A DNA stretch of 64,000 nucleotides from Pseudarthrobacter enclensis (GTDB lineage Bacteria; Actinomycetota; Actinomycetes; Actinomycetales; Micrococcaceae): the NCBI RefSeq assembly GCF_030811655.1, contig NZ_JAUSRE010000008.1, positions 1-64,000 of the forward strand. The letters run 5' to 3'. Below, piece after piece: positions 17,908 through 27,226 of the stretch. A program made the position numbers and the translations under genes. The notes under the pieces were generated by a model. The model saw nothing but the letters and a program-made list of their open reading frames with translations, was not told where the DNA came from and ran no database searches. How positions within the stretch are numbered: position 1 is the stretch's first letter; the number at the start of each line of letters is the position of its first letter.

Positions 17908-18542
17908 GTGCACGCGAAGACATCCTCACGCGGATCCGGACCGCGTTGCAGGACAGCCCCGAGGCGCCGCAGATACCCCGGGAGTACAGGGCAGCGTCCG
18001 GGATGGGAACAGACGAACTGATTGAACTGCTGGTGGACCGGCTGGTGGACTACAAGGCGCAGGTGGCCGTGGTGCAGGAAAGTGACGTGCCCGCCCGGAT
18101 CGCATCGCTCCTGGAAGGCGCGAAGACGTACGTTGTGCCCGAAGGGCTCGACGCCGGCTGGCTGGCCGGGATGGGCGACGACGGCACCGGCAGCTCCCGC
18201 CGTCGGACGGATTCTCCGGCGGAACCGCTCAGCGTTGCCGGGCTTGATGGCATCGACGCGGTGGTGACCGGCAGCGCAGTAGCCGTGGCCGAGACGGGAA
18301 CCATCATCCTGGACGGCAGCGCCAACCAGGGCCGCCGCGCCATCAGCCTGGTCCCGGACCACCACATCTGCGTTGTGAAGGCCGCGGACATCGCCGGCAT
18401 CCTGCCCGAGGCGCTGCGCAGGATCGACGGGACGCGGCCCATCACCATGATCAGCGGGCCGAGCGCCACCAGCGACATCGAGCTCGAACGCGTGGAGGGC
18501 GTCCATGGCCCGCGCAGGCTTGATGTCATCATTGCCCGCTAA
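17904..18542 (+). CDS. lutC: L-lactate utilisation protein LutC (LUD domain)
   Basis: A 212-residue LUD-domain protein, third subunit of the L-lactate oxidising complex. The C-terminal half carries the family pattern DAVVTGSAVAVAETGTIILDGSANQGRRAISLVPDHHICVV and GPSATSDIELERVEGVHGPRRLDVII. It starts at an ATGA overlap with lutB and is followed 9 bases later by the PEP synthase regulator, suggesting one transcript for lactate oxidation and entry into gluconeogenesis. Confidence 0.92.
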   Translation: MSAREDILTRIRTALQDSPEAPQIPREYRAASGMGTDELIELLVDRLVDYKAQVAVVQESDVPARIASLLEGAKTYVVPEGLDAGWLAGMGDDGTGSSRRRTDSPAEPLSVAGLDGIDAVVTGSAVAVAETGTIILDGSANQGRRAISLVPDHHICVVKAADIAGILPEALRRIDGTRPITMISGPSATSDIELERVEGVHGPRRLDVIIAR

Positions 18543-18551
18543 AGTCGTGCC

Positions 18552-19370
18552 ATGACCACTGCTGCTCTACGGCCTGTCTACTTCCTGTCGGACAGTACCG
18601 GCATCACCGCGGAAACCCTGGGCAACACATTGCTGACGCAGTTCCCGGTGGACAACTTTGACCGCGTCACCATCCCGTTCATCACCACGGCGGAACAGGC
18701 CCGGTCCGTGGTGCGGACCATCGACGGCCTCGCCGCCAGCGGGCCCCAGCCCCTCGTCTTCTCCACCGCGGTCAGCAGCGACATCCGGCAGATCCTGGCC
18801 GGCTGCAAGGGCGTAATCGTGGATCTGATCGGCACCCATGTGGGCGTCCTGGAGAAGGCGCTGGGAACCCCGGCCAGCGGTGAGCCGGGCCGGGCGCACG
18901 GACTGGGGAATGCCGCCCGCTACCAGTCCCGGATGGCCGCCGTGGAGTATGCCATGGAGCACGACGACGGCCAGAGCCTGCGTGCCCTGGAGAAGGCCCA
19001 GGTGATCCTGGTGGCGCCGTCACGGTGCGGCAAGACCCCCACCACCATGTACCTGGCGCTCCAGCACGGGATCTTCGCCGCGAACTTCCCCCTCGTGGAC
19101 GAGGATTTCCAGCGGGACGGGCTGCCCAAGCCGCTGCGGCCTTTCGTGTCGAAGTGTTTCGGTCTGTCCTCCAACCCGCTGCGCCTCAGCCAGATCCGCA
19201 CCGAGCGCCGGCCCAGCTCGCCGTATGCGTCGCTACGGCAGTGCGGCTTCGAACTGCGCAGCGCCGAGCAGCTGTACGTCTCGCACCGGATCCCGTACCT
19301 GAACTCGGCCACCGTCTCCGTGGAGGAAATGGCGGCCACCATCCTGCAGCGGATGAACCTCAAGCACTAG
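18552..19370 (+). CDS. ppsR: PEP synthase regulatory protein (kinase/pyrophosphorylase, DUF299)
   Basis: A 272-residue PSRP-family enzyme that inactivates and reactivates PEP synthase by ADP-dependent phosphorylation and phosphate-dependent release at a threonine. The N-terminus YFLSDSTGITAETLGNTLLTQFP and the P-loop-like APSRCGKTPTTMYLALQHGIFAANFPLVDED (about residues 155-187) are characteristic. It precedes ppsA by 145 bases, the usual pairing, and follows lutC closely, which links lactate supply to control of PEP formation. Confidence 0.92.
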   Translation: MTTAALRPVYFLSDSTGITAETLGNTLLTQFPVDNFDRVTIPFITTAEQARSVVRTIDGLAASGPQPLVFSTAVSSDIRQILAGCKGVIVDLIGTHVGVLEKALGTPASGEPGRAHGLGNAARYQSRMAAVEYAMEHDDGQSLRALEKAQVILVAPSRCGKTPTTMYLALQHGIFAANFPLVDEDFQRDGLPKPLRPFVSKCFGLSSNPLRLSQIRTERRPSSPYASLRQCGFELRSAEQLYVSHRIPYLNSATVSVEEMAATILQRMNLKH

Positions 19371-19449
19371 CGCCCTTTCACAAATGTGGCATGGCGCACA
19401 TCATGTGGAAAGTGCGCCGGGAACCTGCCACTGTTGACAGGAATTTCCT

Positions 19450-19477
19450 CCGGCTGCCCACTACCGTGGGCAGCCGG
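19450..19477 (+). terminator. Hairpin between ppsR and ppsA
   Basis: A perfect 12-bp stem (CCGGCTGCCCAC with GTGGGCAGCCGG) with loop TACC lies in the ppsR-ppsA gap. There is no T-run, so it may be a weak terminator or attenuator, or an mRNA-stabilising structure in the ppsA leader. Confidence 0.5.
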
Positions 19478-19515
19478 TCCACGCCATGCCACCCCACTGC
19501 AAAGGAGCAGCAATT

Positions 19516-21945
19516 ATGACCACAGACGTTCTCTGGTTCTCTGAACTTGGACTGAAGGACCTGGACAAGGTGGGCGGCAAGAACGCCTCCCTGGGCGAAA
19601 TGGTGCAGAACCTCACCTCTGCCGGCGTCCAGGTGCCTGACGGGTTCGCCACCACGGCGGACGCCTACCGCCGGTTCCTGTCCGACTCCGGCCTGGACCA
19701 GAAGATCGCGGACCGGCTGGTAGGGCTGGACACCGACGACGTGACCGCGCTGGCCTCCGCAGGCCAGGAAATCCGGGGCCTGGTCCGCGATACCCCCTTC
19801 CTGCCGGACTTCGAGGCGCAGGTGCGCGAGGCGTACCAGCAGCTGGTGGACAAGCACGCCGGCTCCGCGGACCTGTCCTGGGCGGTCCGGTCCAGTGCCA
19901 CGGCTGAGGACCTTCCCGATGCCTCCTTCGCCGGTCAGCAGGAAACTTTCCTGAACGTCCGCGGCATCGACAACATCCTGCAGGCCATCAAGGACGTCTT
20001 CGCCTCGCTCTACAACGACCGCGCCATCGCCTACCGTGTGCACCACAAGTTCGAGCATGCCGAGGTGGCACTGTCGGCGGGCATCCAGCGCATGGTGCGT
20101 TCCGACGTCGGCGCGTCCGGCGTCATGTTCACCATGGACACCGAATCCGGCTTCCAGGACGCCGTCTTCGTCACTTCCTCCTACGGGCTGGGCGAAGCTG
20201 TGGTGCAGGGCGCCGTGAACCCGGACGAGTTCTACGTGTACAAGCCCGCCCTGGAGGCCGGCCGCCCGGCGATCCTCAAGCGGGGCCTGGGCGAGAAGGC
20301 CCTGCAGATGACGTACACCGACAGCAGCGAGGTGGGCCGCACCATTGATTTTGTGCCGGTGGAGGAGTCCCAGCGGGCGCGCTTCAGCCTCACGGACGAC
20401 GACGTGGAGCAGCTTGCGCGGCACGCCATCGCCATTGAGAAGCACTACGGCCGTCCGATGGACATTGAGTGGGGCAAGGACGGGATCGACGGCGGCCTGT
20501 ACATCCTGCAGGCCCGCCCGGAAACCGTGCAGTCCCGCCGCGCACCCGGCAGCATGAGCCGCTTCCGCCTGGCCGGCACCGGCCCGGTGCTCGTGGAAGG
20601 CCGCGCGATCGGCCAGCGCATCGGCGCCGGCAAGGTCCGGATCCTCACCGCCATCGACCAGATGGCCTCGTTCCAGACCGGCGATGTCCTGGTGGCCGAC
20701 ATGACCGACCCCGACTGGGAACCGATCATGAAGCGCGCCTCCGCAATCGTCACCAACCGCGGGGGACGCACCTGCCACGCAGCCATCATCGCCCGCGAAC
20801 TGGGGATCCCCGCCGTCGTGGGCACCGGCAACGCCACCGACACGCTGTCCGACGGCCAGGAAGTCACCGTGTCCTGCGCTGACGGCGAGACAGGGTCCAT
20901 CTACCAGGGCCTGCTGGACTTCAGCGTGGAGGAAACCGGCATCACCACCCTGCCCGAGGCGCCGGTGAAGGTGATGATGAACGTGGGGACGCCGGAACAG
21001 GCCTTCACGTTCGCGCAGCTTCCCAACCACGGTGTGGGCCTGGCCCGGCTGGAGTTCATCATCAACCGGCAGATCGGCATCCACCCCAAGGCCCTGCTGA
21101 ACCTGGACAGCCAGCCCGAGGATGTGGCCGCCGAGATCAGGAAGCGGATCAGCGCCTACGACAGCCCGCGCGACTACTACATCAAGCGGCTCGCCGAAGG
21201 AGTGGCCACCATCGCCGCGGCGTTCGCGCCAGAGCCGGTGATCGTGCGCATGTCCGACTTCAAGTCCAACGAGTACGCCAACCTCATCGGCGGTCCGGCG
21301 TACGAGCCGCACGAAGAAAATCCGATGATCGGGTTCCGCGGCGCGTCCCGCTACCTGGAGCCGTCCTTCCGGGACTGCTTCGACCTCGAGTGCGAGGCCC
21401 TGTCCTTCGTCCGCAACGAGATGGGCCTGACCAACGTCAAGCTGATGATCCCCTTCGTGCGGACCCTGGACGAGGCGCAGGGCGTCATCGAACTGCTCGC
21501 CGAAAACGGCCTGCGCCGCGGCGAAAACGGCCTCGAGGTGATCATGATGTGCGAGCTGCCGTCCAACGCGCTGCTCGCCGACGAGTTCCTGGAGCACTTC
21601 GACGGGTTCTCCATCGGCTCCAACGACATGACCCAGCTGACCCTTGGCCTGGACCGCGACTCCGCGATCGTGGCCAACAGCTTCGATGAGCGGGACCCTG
21701 CGGTGAAGAAGCTGCTCAGCATGGCCATCAAGGCCTGCCGGGCCCGCGAAAAGTACGTGGGCATCTGCGGGCAGGGCCCCAGCGACCACCCCGACTTCGC
21801 CGAATGGCTGGTGAAGGAAGGTGTCAACTCCGTCTCCCTCAACCCGGACACCGTGGTGGACACTTGGCTTCGGCTGGCGGGAGCATCGGAGGGTGCTTCG
21901 GACAGCGGGGCCCAGGGCGCGGCAGTTGCCGCCGGCGCTGCCTGA
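19516..21945 (+). CDS. ppsA: Phosphoenolpyruvate synthase
   Basis: An 809-residue PEP synthase that converts pyruvate and ATP to PEP, AMP and phosphate. Domains run in order: N-terminal ATP-binding PPDK domain (about 1-350; [37 protein letters not shown]), mobile phosphohistidine domain (about 385-465; [24 protein letters not shown] with the catalytic histidine) and PEP-binding TIM barrel (about 490-785; [22 protein letters not shown]). AAAGGAG precedes the ATG. Downstream of lut genes and ppsR, it completes a lactate-to-PEP route. Confidence 0.96.
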   Translation: MTTDVLWFSELGLKDLDKVGGKNASLGEMVQNLTSAGVQVPDGFATTADAYRRFLSDSGLDQKIADRLVGLDTDDVTALASAGQEIRGLVRDTPFLPDFEAQVREAYQQLVDKHAGSADLSWAVRSSATAEDLPDASFAGQQETFLNVRGIDNILQAIKDVFASLYNDRAIAYRVHHKFEHAEVALSAGIQRMVRSDVGASGVMFTMDTESGFQDAVFVTSSYGLGEAVVQGAVNPDEFYVYKPALEAGRPAILKRGLGEKALQMTYTDSSEVGRTIDFVPVEESQRARFSLTDDDVEQLARHAIAIEKHYGRPMDIEWGKDGIDGGLYILQARPETVQSRRAPGSMSRFRLAGTGPVLVEGRAIGQRIGAGKVRILTAIDQMASFQTGDVLVADMTDPDWEPIMKRASAIVTNRGGRTCHAAIIARELGIPAVVGTGNATDTLSDGQEVTVSCADGETGSIYQGLLDFSVEETGITTLPEAPVKVMMNVGTPEQAFTFAQLPNHGVGLARLEFIINRQIGIHPKALLNLDSQPEDVAAEIRKRISAYDSPRDYYIKRLAEGVATIAAAFAPEPVIVRMSDFKSNEYANLIGGPAYEPHEENPMIGFRGASRYLEPSFRDCFDLECEALSFVRNEMGLTNVKLMIPFVRTLDEAQGVIELLAENGLRRGENGLEVIMMCELPSNALLADEFLEHFDGFSIGSNDMTQLTLGLDRDSAIVANSFDERDPAVKKLLSMAIKACRAREKYVGICGQGPSDHPDFAEWLVKEGVNSVSLNPDTVVDTWLRLAGASEGASDSGAQGAAVAAGAA

Positions 21946-21961
21946 CCGGTAACGCATAGTT

Positions 21962-22013
21962 CAAGGGGCGGTTCCGTCACCGGCCGACTGGCCGGTGACG
22001 GAACCGCCCCTTG
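21962..22013 (+). terminator. Strong hairpin terminator after ppsA
   Basis: A perfect 24-bp stem begins CAAGGGGCGGTTCC and ends GGAACCGCCCCTTG, around the loop GACT. It lies 17 bases after the ppsA stop. The T-run is weak, but stem length and position mark it as the end of the lut-pps transcript. Confidence 0.85.
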
Positions 22014-22169
22014 GCGTGGAAAGCCCACCAAATTGGGGGATTGCCGCGTTGGCTGCGGGGGCGATACTGGACGTATGTGGGAGGTGCCGTTCGAGCAGGG
22101 GTGCAGGACCGGCGTCGAGCAGGGGAGAGCTGGTAGCCCGGCCCGCGGCCTGAAAGGCGGAGGGATTCG

Positions 22170-23087
22170 ATGCATGCCTTGACGGCTTCCATACGCAGGC
22201 ACCCGCTGCCCTGGTACTTCGCGGTGACCTTCCTCCTGTCCTGGGGCGCCATCGTAACGGCCGTGTGGTTGGTCACCGGCGGCCTCTCACCCACACCGGA
22301 ACAGTTCCAGCGAACCATCCCCGCCACGGTGCCGGCCATGCTGCTGGGGCCTGCGGTGGCCAGCCTGGTCCTGACAGGGATCCTGTCCGGACGGGAGGGG
22401 TACCGGGACCTCCGGACGCGGCTGCTCACCTGGCGGGTCGCGGGTCGCTGGTACCTCTTCGCCCTTCTGGTCGCTCCAGTGACGTTGGCCGCCCCCGTGC
22501 TGGTGCTCTGGATATCCTCCCTGGATTATGCGCCGAGGATTGCCACGGAGCCGGACAGGGCCGGAACACTTGTCACGGGAGTTGTGCTGGGGCTGGTAGT
22601 CGGGCTTCTCGAGGAGATCGGCTGGACCGGGTTCGCCATTCCCAGGGCCAGGCAGCACTACAGCGTTCTCTGGACAGGGGTCCTGGTGGGCGTGCTGTGG
22701 GGCGCCTGGCACTTCTTCGTGAACTACTGGGGCGGCGGCGGGACGAACGGCGGCGTGCCCCTGGCGATCTTCATGTCGCTGTGGTTTGCCACGGTACTTG
22801 TCGGCCAGCTGACGGCCTACCGGGTGCTGATGGTCTGGGTCTATGACCATACGGGCAGCGTGCTGGTGGCGGCGCTGATGCACGCCAGCCTGTCGGCATT
22901 CCAGTTCATCCTCAACCCGCTGACACCTGGCGTTCCCCAGCAGGTCTACCCGTGGGGGCAGGCGGCCACCATGTGGCTGTTGGTTGCCGCCGTGGCACTG
23001 ACAAGCCGGGGCGAGATGACCGGTCCACGACGCTTCCTGCCCATTCACGTCAGGTCAGGGCACAGGTCCCCGCGCCGGCGCAGGTAA
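22170..23087 (+). CDS. CPBP family intramembrane metalloprotease
   Basis: A 305-residue membrane protein of the CPBP (CAAX protease/bacteriocin-processing) family with about eight hydrophobic segments. Catalytic motifs are EEIGWTGF (paired glutamates near residue 150), WGAWHFFVNY (His near 180) and LMHASLSAFQFIL (His near 235). These proteases act within the membrane; the substrate is unknown. AGGCGGAGGGATTCG precedes the ATG. It ends 1 base before a convergent gene. Confidence 0.87.
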   Translation: MHALTASIRRHPLPWYFAVTFLLSWGAIVTAVWLVTGGLSPTPEQFQRTIPATVPAMLLGPAVASLVLTGILSGREGYRDLRTRLLTWRVAGRWYLFALLVAPVTLAAPVLVLWISSLDYAPRIATEPDRAGTLVTGVVLGLVVGLLEEIGWTGFAIPRARQHYSVLWTGVLVGVLWGAWHFFVNYWGGGGTNGGVPLAIFMSLWFATVLVGQLTAYRVLMVWVYDHTGSVLVAALMHASLSAFQFILNPLTPGVPQQVYPWGQAATMWLLVAAVALTSRGEMTGPRRFLPIHVRSGHRSPRRRR

Positions 23088-23088
23088 C

Positions 23089-23823
23089 CTAGGGGGTCCT
23101 GCGGGTGGCGGGCAGATGCCGTGCGGGGTCGAACGGGTCGAAGGCCGACGCGCCAATCACGAAGAGGCCGCGCTGCGGAATCCAGAAGTCAGCCAGCCGG
23201 GCCTGCACGTTGAGTGGCTGCGGCGTGCCGAGGTCCTCGCCGCCGAGGGTTGCCGAGCTGCGGGAGATGAACCACATGCGCCGGGGCTTGGCCAGGAAGC
23301 CCTGCTTGTTGGGTACGCTCCCCGCCAATCCGAGGTGTCCCGCGCCGAGCATGGGCCCGGCAGCGGAACCCATGGTTTTCAGGAACACCTTGTTGGACAA
23401 GAGCATGTTCGGCATCGCCGTCATGACCGCGCTCATGGCCGCGGTGATGGGCTTTGATTCGAGCTCCACGTCCCAGGTGAGGTCCACGTCCTGGCCGACT
23501 GACATGGTGAAGGACGTGTCGCCCGTCCAGTCGAGGCCTACATCGCACTGGACGGCTTCGCGGAGGCCGGCACTGAAATAGCGGGCGCAGGAAACGTCCG
23601 GTGCTGCGTCAGCGTAGATGGTCCAGGAGCCGTTCGGCCGGCGCAGCCACACCGATGTGTAGCCGGGGCCCACGCTGGTGAGCGGGAAGCGCCGCATGGC
23701 CAGGACATAGCCGGAACTGAAGGGCAGTCCCATCACGCCGTATCCGGAGAACCGCTCGTCATCGCCCGGAGTGAACGTAGCCTGGTGTTCCGCTTCGAGG
23801 GCCCGCGTCCGGATGGTCTTCAT
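23089..23823 (-). CDS. Conserved protein of unknown function
   Basis: A 244-residue soluble protein with no domain I recognise. It is rich in beta-strand-like segments (FSGYGVMGLPFSSGYVLAMRRFPLTSVGPGYTSVWLRRPNGSWTIYAD; TSFTMSVGQDVDLTWDVELESKPI) and ends ADFWIPQRGLFVIGASAFDPFDPARHLPA. No signal peptide or membrane segment is evident. The ATG at 23823 is preferred because a strong ribosome site (GGAGGAGGG) lies just before it; an upstream ATG at 23841 would overlap that site. It is transcribed in line with the DinB and channel genes upstream. Confidence 0.75.
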   Translation of the reverse strand: MKTIRTRALEAEHQATFTPGDDERFSGYGVMGLPFSSGYVLAMRRFPLTSVGPGYTSVWLRRPNGSWTIYADAAPDVSCARYFSAGLREAVQCDVGLDWTGDTSFTMSVGQDVDLTWDVELESKPITAAMSAVMTAMPNMLLSNKVFLKTMGSAAGPMLGAGHLGLAGSVPNKQGFLAKPRRMWFISRSSATLGGEDLGTPQPLNVQARLADFWIPQRGLFVIGASAFDPFDPARHLPATRRTP

Positions 23824-23911
23824 CGCTTCCCTCCTCCGCATGGATGGGAGGCTGAGTTTACGCCCGGGCCCTCACGACTACAACGGGCTGTGCCACCCCG
23901 GCGGTGCGGTT

Positions 23912-24418
23912 TCACGCTGCGCTTTCCGCCGCTAGGATCTGCTCGCGGAGGATGTCCGCGTGGCCGCAGTGCTGCGCCAGTTCCCGCAGCATGTGCAGGT
24001 ACACCCAGCGCAGCGGGAGCGGTCCGCGCCGGTTGCCGGTGACCACGTCATCCAGGCCAAGTGGAGCCGCAGCGGCGCGGGATGCGGCGCAGGCTCCGAG
24101 GTGAGCTGCGCGGATGGAGGCTACGGTGTCGGAGTCGTCCAGGATGAACGATTCATCCGGCGTGGCCGGGATGCCGATCTCGCTGCGCGGCCGCCCGGTG
24201 AAAGCCTCATCGAACCAGACCTTTTCCACGAAGGTGGCGTGCTTCACCAGCCCCAGCAGGGTGGTCCGGGAGGGAACCAGCCGGCGCCGGGCCTGCTCCT
24301 CGGTCAGCCCGTCCAGGCACTCATCGAGCGCGGCCCGGTGCTCATCCAGGAAGAACTCGAACTGGACGCGCTCAGGCTCGTTGATGACGTCGTCCATGGA
24401 GTGTATGTGGGAAGGCAT
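23912..24418 (-). CDS. DinB family protein (DUF664 type)
   Basis: A 168-residue four-helix-bundle protein of the DinB/DUF664 group. The metal-site histidines fit LGLVKHATFVEKVWF near residue 57 and LHMLRELAQHCGHADILREQ near residue 145. Members include metal-dependent thiol S-transferases that use mycothiol, the usual low-molecular-weight thiol of actinobacteria; whether this one does is unproven. The start is set at the first ATG; an alternative ATG lies 21 bases downstream. Confidence 0.88.
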   Translation of the reverse strand: MPSHIHSMDDVINEPERVQFEFFLDEHRAALDECLDGLTEEQARRRLVPSRTTLLGLVKHATFVEKVWFDEAFTGRPRSEIGIPATPDESFILDDSDTVASIRAAHLGACAASRAAAAPLGLDDVVTGNRRGPLPLRWVYLHMLRELAQHCGHADILREQILAAESAA

Positions 24419-24458
24419 ACGCAGACCCTAGCAAGCCGCCCCCCAGAGCAGCGCAGCG

Positions 24459-25346
24459 TCAGGCCCGCTCCGGGGGCCGGCGGTGACGGTGGTGGAGTTC
24501 ATAGTGGTCGAACACATCCGAGGAGGTGTTCCCAACATGGCCGAACTTCCCGCGCAGCACCTCGGCCAGGTCGTCCAGCGCGGCGTAGAGCATCCTGCCG
24601 GCAAACCGGAGTTCGGGATTGTGGCTGCCCTGGGCCTCGGAAGCCAGCCCGTGGGCGTAGGCAAGGGTGGCCGGAAGCGAACCCCGCTGCTCCACCTCGT
24701 GGAAGTAATAGGTCTCGTTGAAGGACAGGAGATCGATGCTTACGGCGGCCACGTTCTCCGCCATCGATTCCAGCAGCACCGCTGCGTGCCGGGGGTCCAG
24801 GGACGCGAGGCCGGAGGGCCCCACGGCTTCCCGGAACAGGTTCAGCTGGTGGGCAAGCGCACGGCGCCGGCTCAGTGCCGGGTAGGTCTGGAGGATCCAG
24901 GAAACCGTGGCGGTCAGCAGGCCAAAACCGGCCACTGCCTGGAAAGCCATCACCAGCCGAAGGACGGGATGGATGGCCACGATTTCGCCAAACCCAGCGG
25001 TGGAGAGGGCCACCAGGGAAATGTAGAGCGCCTCGGCAAAGTCGGCATGCCGGGGGATGCCATTTGAGTAGGAGAACCCGTCCGGCAGGTGGGGGAGGTA
25101 CAGCAGCGCCCAGCCCACGGCCGCCAGGGCCGCCCACGCTGCGATGACGGCGGCCATGGCCAGCGGCGCGGCAATGGAGGAGGCTCCCCCGTGGACTTTG
25201 CTGGACACCCGCCAGAACGCGCGCATGATGGTCCGCCCTACCGGCCCCGAGCCGTGGGGGTACAACAGCGTCAGGAAGACGTCGGCCACCATCAGCAGAA
25301 TCAGCGCTGCGCCTACCGCGGTGAAGAGCACGCCCTCGAAGTCCAT
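24459..25346 (-). CDS. Two-TM potassium-channel-like membrane protein
   Basis: A 295-residue protein with an N-terminal membrane helix (residues about 5-28), a second (about 62-85), a pore-loop region LYISLVALSTAGFGEIVAIHP (about 108-130), a further helix and a long cytoplasmic C-terminal helical domain. The filter reads TAGFGE in place of the usual TVGYGD, a variant also known in some channel families. The C-terminal domain lacks an obvious RCK/TrkA nucleotide fold. Ion selectivity cannot be judged from sequence alone. Confidence 0.78.
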   Translation of the reverse strand: MDFEGVLFTAVGAALILLMVADVFLTLLYPHGSGPVGRTIMRAFWRVSSKVHGGASSIAAPLAMAAVIAAWAALAAVGWALLYLPHLPDGFSYSNGIPRHADFAEALYISLVALSTAGFGEIVAIHPVLRLVMAFQAVAGFGLLTATVSWILQTYPALSRRRALAHQLNLFREAVGPSGLASLDPRHAAVLLESMAENVAAVSIDLLSFNETYYFHEVEQRGSLPATLAYAHGLASEAQGSHNPELRFAGRMLYAALDDLAEVLRGKFGHVGNTSSDVFDHYELHHRHRRPPERA

Positions 25347-25404
25347 GCCTCATCTTAGGTGCCGCCCCTGCCGGTAACGCCGCTCCTGTGGCTAGGCTGG
25401 CGGC

Positions 25405-25917
25405 ATGGACTTTCTACTCCGCCAGGCAACGCCGGAGGACGCCGAGGCGGTAGTGCTGATGCAGACGCTGGCGCACGAGGAGTGCTACCGGCACCTGTTG
25501 TCGCCGGGCTTTTTCGAGCGGCGCAGGGCCGGCATCCCGGAGCGGGTGGAGCGGCGGCGGCCGTTCCTGGACACCAGGGAGCCTCGGATCCTCGCCTTCG
25601 ACGCCGACAACCGGCTGGTGGGGTACGCGGACGCGGGCCCGGGACGGGAGGACGACGCTCCTGAAGCGCTGGAACTCTACGCGATCTATACCCTCCGGCA
25701 CACCTATGGGACTGGCCTGGGGGCAGCCCTGGTAGGTGCCGCCGTGGGCTCCGGCCCCGCCTATCTGTGGGTGCTGGAGGACAATCCCCGTGCCCTGGCC
25801 TTCTACCGGAAACAGGGCTTCCAGCCCGACGGCAAGCGCAACACCCTGCCGCCCGAATGGGAGGCGCTGCCCGAACTCCGGCTGGTCCGCAGGGCGGAGG
25901 AGGCCACGGGGAGTTGA
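25405..25917 (+). CDS. GNAT family N-acetyltransferase
   Basis: A 170-residue acetyltransferase. The N-terminus (FLLRQATPEDAEAVVLMQTLAHEECYRHLL) and the C-terminal core (ALELYAIYTLRHTYGTGLGAALVGAAV, then WVLEDNPRALAFYRKQGFQPDGKRN) show GNAT motifs A and B for acetyl-CoA binding. The substrate is unknown. Its stop codon overlaps the probable TTG start of the following DUF1214 gene. Confidence 0.9.
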   Translation: MDFLLRQATPEDAEAVVLMQTLAHEECYRHLLSPGFFERRRAGIPERVERRRPFLDTREPRILAFDADNRLVGYADAGPGREDDAPEALELYAIYTLRHTYGTGLGAALVGAAVGSGPAYLWVLEDNPRALAFYRKQGFQPDGKRNTLPPEWEALPELRLVRRAEEATGS

Positions 25918-26588
25918 GGAGGACCTATGGCTACTTCGCGGCGCTGGTCGGCACAGTCTGCGTGGCGTTCATCCTCGCCATGCTTTTCCTCCCGCTGACG
26001 CGGACCGTCCGCAGCGATGTGCTGCAGGGCTTCCTCATCGGCTTTGGCCTGGCTTTCGTCACCGCGCAGGCCTACGCCCGGATCAAAGCCGTCAGGGTCA
26101 ACGGCTGGATCACCATGCCCGGCCTGGGGGACCCCGGCAATGGCGTGCTGATGCGCGCTGCCTGCGCCCAACTGTTTCCCGGCCCCGTGAATACACCGGA
26201 AGAGGCGGTCTACTGGTGGGCCAATACGGACGCAACGGGCAGGGAACTGACCGGCCGGAACCGCTACGTCCTCCGGTTCCCGCCCGGCGGCTTGCCGCCC
26301 AACAACGCCTTTTGGTCGCTGACCATGGGCGACGCCAGGAACCGCTTCGTCCCAAACCCCCTTCGGAGGTACAGCGTGAGCGACAGGTCCGGACTGGTCC
26401 CCGGCCCCGACGGTTCTGTTGAGGTCTTCATCCGGGCCACGCCCCCTGAAGGAGGCACGTCGAATTGGCTGCCCGCCCCGTCGGGGAAGTTCATTCTGTG
26501 GCTGCGTGTCTATGAGCCCGGCCCGGAGATCCTGTCCGGGCATTACGTGGTGCCGCCGGTGGCCAGGGCGGGAGGCCCGACTCCGTGA
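25914..26588 (+). CDS. DUF1214 domain protein, membrane-anchored
   Basis: A 224-residue protein with an N-terminal hydrophobic segment (residues about 6-27), a likely second one (about 35-52), and a DUF1214 domain (about 130-215; PPNNAFWSLTMGDARNRFVPNPLRRYSVSDRSGL). The open frame extends upstream but the TTG at 25914, in a TTGA overlap with the GNAT stop and after GGAGG, best fits; it is the least certain part of this call. DUF1214 usually occurs in the same protein as, or next to, DUF1254; here the partner follows with a GTGA overlap. Function is unknown. Confidence 0.78.
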   Translation: MRRTYGYFAALVGTVCVAFILAMLFLPLTRTVRSDVLQGFLIGFGLAFVTAQAYARIKAVRVNGWITMPGLGDPGNGVLMRAACAQLFPGPVNTPEEAVYWWANTDATGRELTGRNRYVLRFPPGGLPPNNAFWSLTMGDARNRFVPNPLRRYSVSDRSGLVPGPDGSVEVFIRATPPEGGTSNWLPAPSGKFILWLRVYEPGPEILSGHYVVPPVARAGGPTP

Positions 26589-27157
26589 GGCTGGAACACC
26601 TGCTCATCTTCGGCCTCGTCATGGTGGCCACGTGGTGCGCTGCCACCTATTTCTGGCCGCGAATGCTCCTCTCCGTGTTCAAGCGGGCCATCGTGGTCAA
26701 GGGATTCGGCGATGGTCCTGTTCCTGTCAATACCCTCTACACCCAGTCGGCGGCCCTTTTCGCAGACCCCCTTAATCTTCCGGCGGGCACCTCGAAAGTG
26801 GCATCGGCGGGCGTCAACCGCGACACCCTCCTGACCTTGGGCTGGCTGGACCTCTCCAAGGGGCCGTTGGTGCTCCACGTGCCGGACATGGCAGGACGGT
26901 ATTACAGCGTGCAGTTCACCAATCCGTCCACCAACACCAACTTCGCCTACGTCGGCAAGCGCACCACCGGCGCAGGGCCGGGTGATTTCCTCATCACGGG
27001 GCCCGGATGGACCGGTGACGTCCCGGACGGGGTGGGGCACATTGCCTCGCCCCGCCGCTCGGTGCTGCTCATCGGCCGGGTGCTTGTCTACGACGACGCC
27101 GACCTGGCAGCAGCCCACAGGCTCTCGACGCAGTTGCGCCTGGCACCGCTGCGGTAA
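26585..27157 (+). CDS. DUF1254 domain protein, membrane-anchored
   Basis: A 190-residue protein starting at GTG in a 4-base overlap with the DUF1214 gene. One N-terminal membrane segment (about residues 5-25) precedes a DUF1254-type domain (VNRDTLLTLGWLDLSKGPLVLHVPDMAGRYYSVQFTNPSTNTNFAYVGKRTTG). The domain is usually fused to DUF1214 in longer proteins; here they are split into two coupled genes with separate anchors. The pair is probably one functional unit on the outer face of the membrane. Confidence 0.82.
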   Translation: MRLEHLLIFGLVMVATWCAATYFWPRMLLSVFKRAIVVKGFGDGPVPVNTLYTQSAALFADPLNLPAGTSKVASAGVNRDTLLTLGWLDLSKGPLVLHVPDMAGRYYSVQFTNPSTNTNFAYVGKRTTGAGPGDFLITGPGWTGDVPDGVGHIASPRRSVLLIGRVLVYDDADLAAAHRLSTQLRLAPLR

Positions 27158-27226
27158 CTTCGTAGGGGCACAGCGGACGACGGCGGCACAGGGCTGGGTG
27201 CCACGCCGGGCCTGGGTGCCTCCGGG

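Noticed and set aside
19378..21957. 859-codon open frame antisense to PEP synthase
   Set aside because: It mirrors ppsA codon by codon, has no ribosome site, and its composition (Gly/His/Val-rich) is typical of antisense frames in high-GC DNA.
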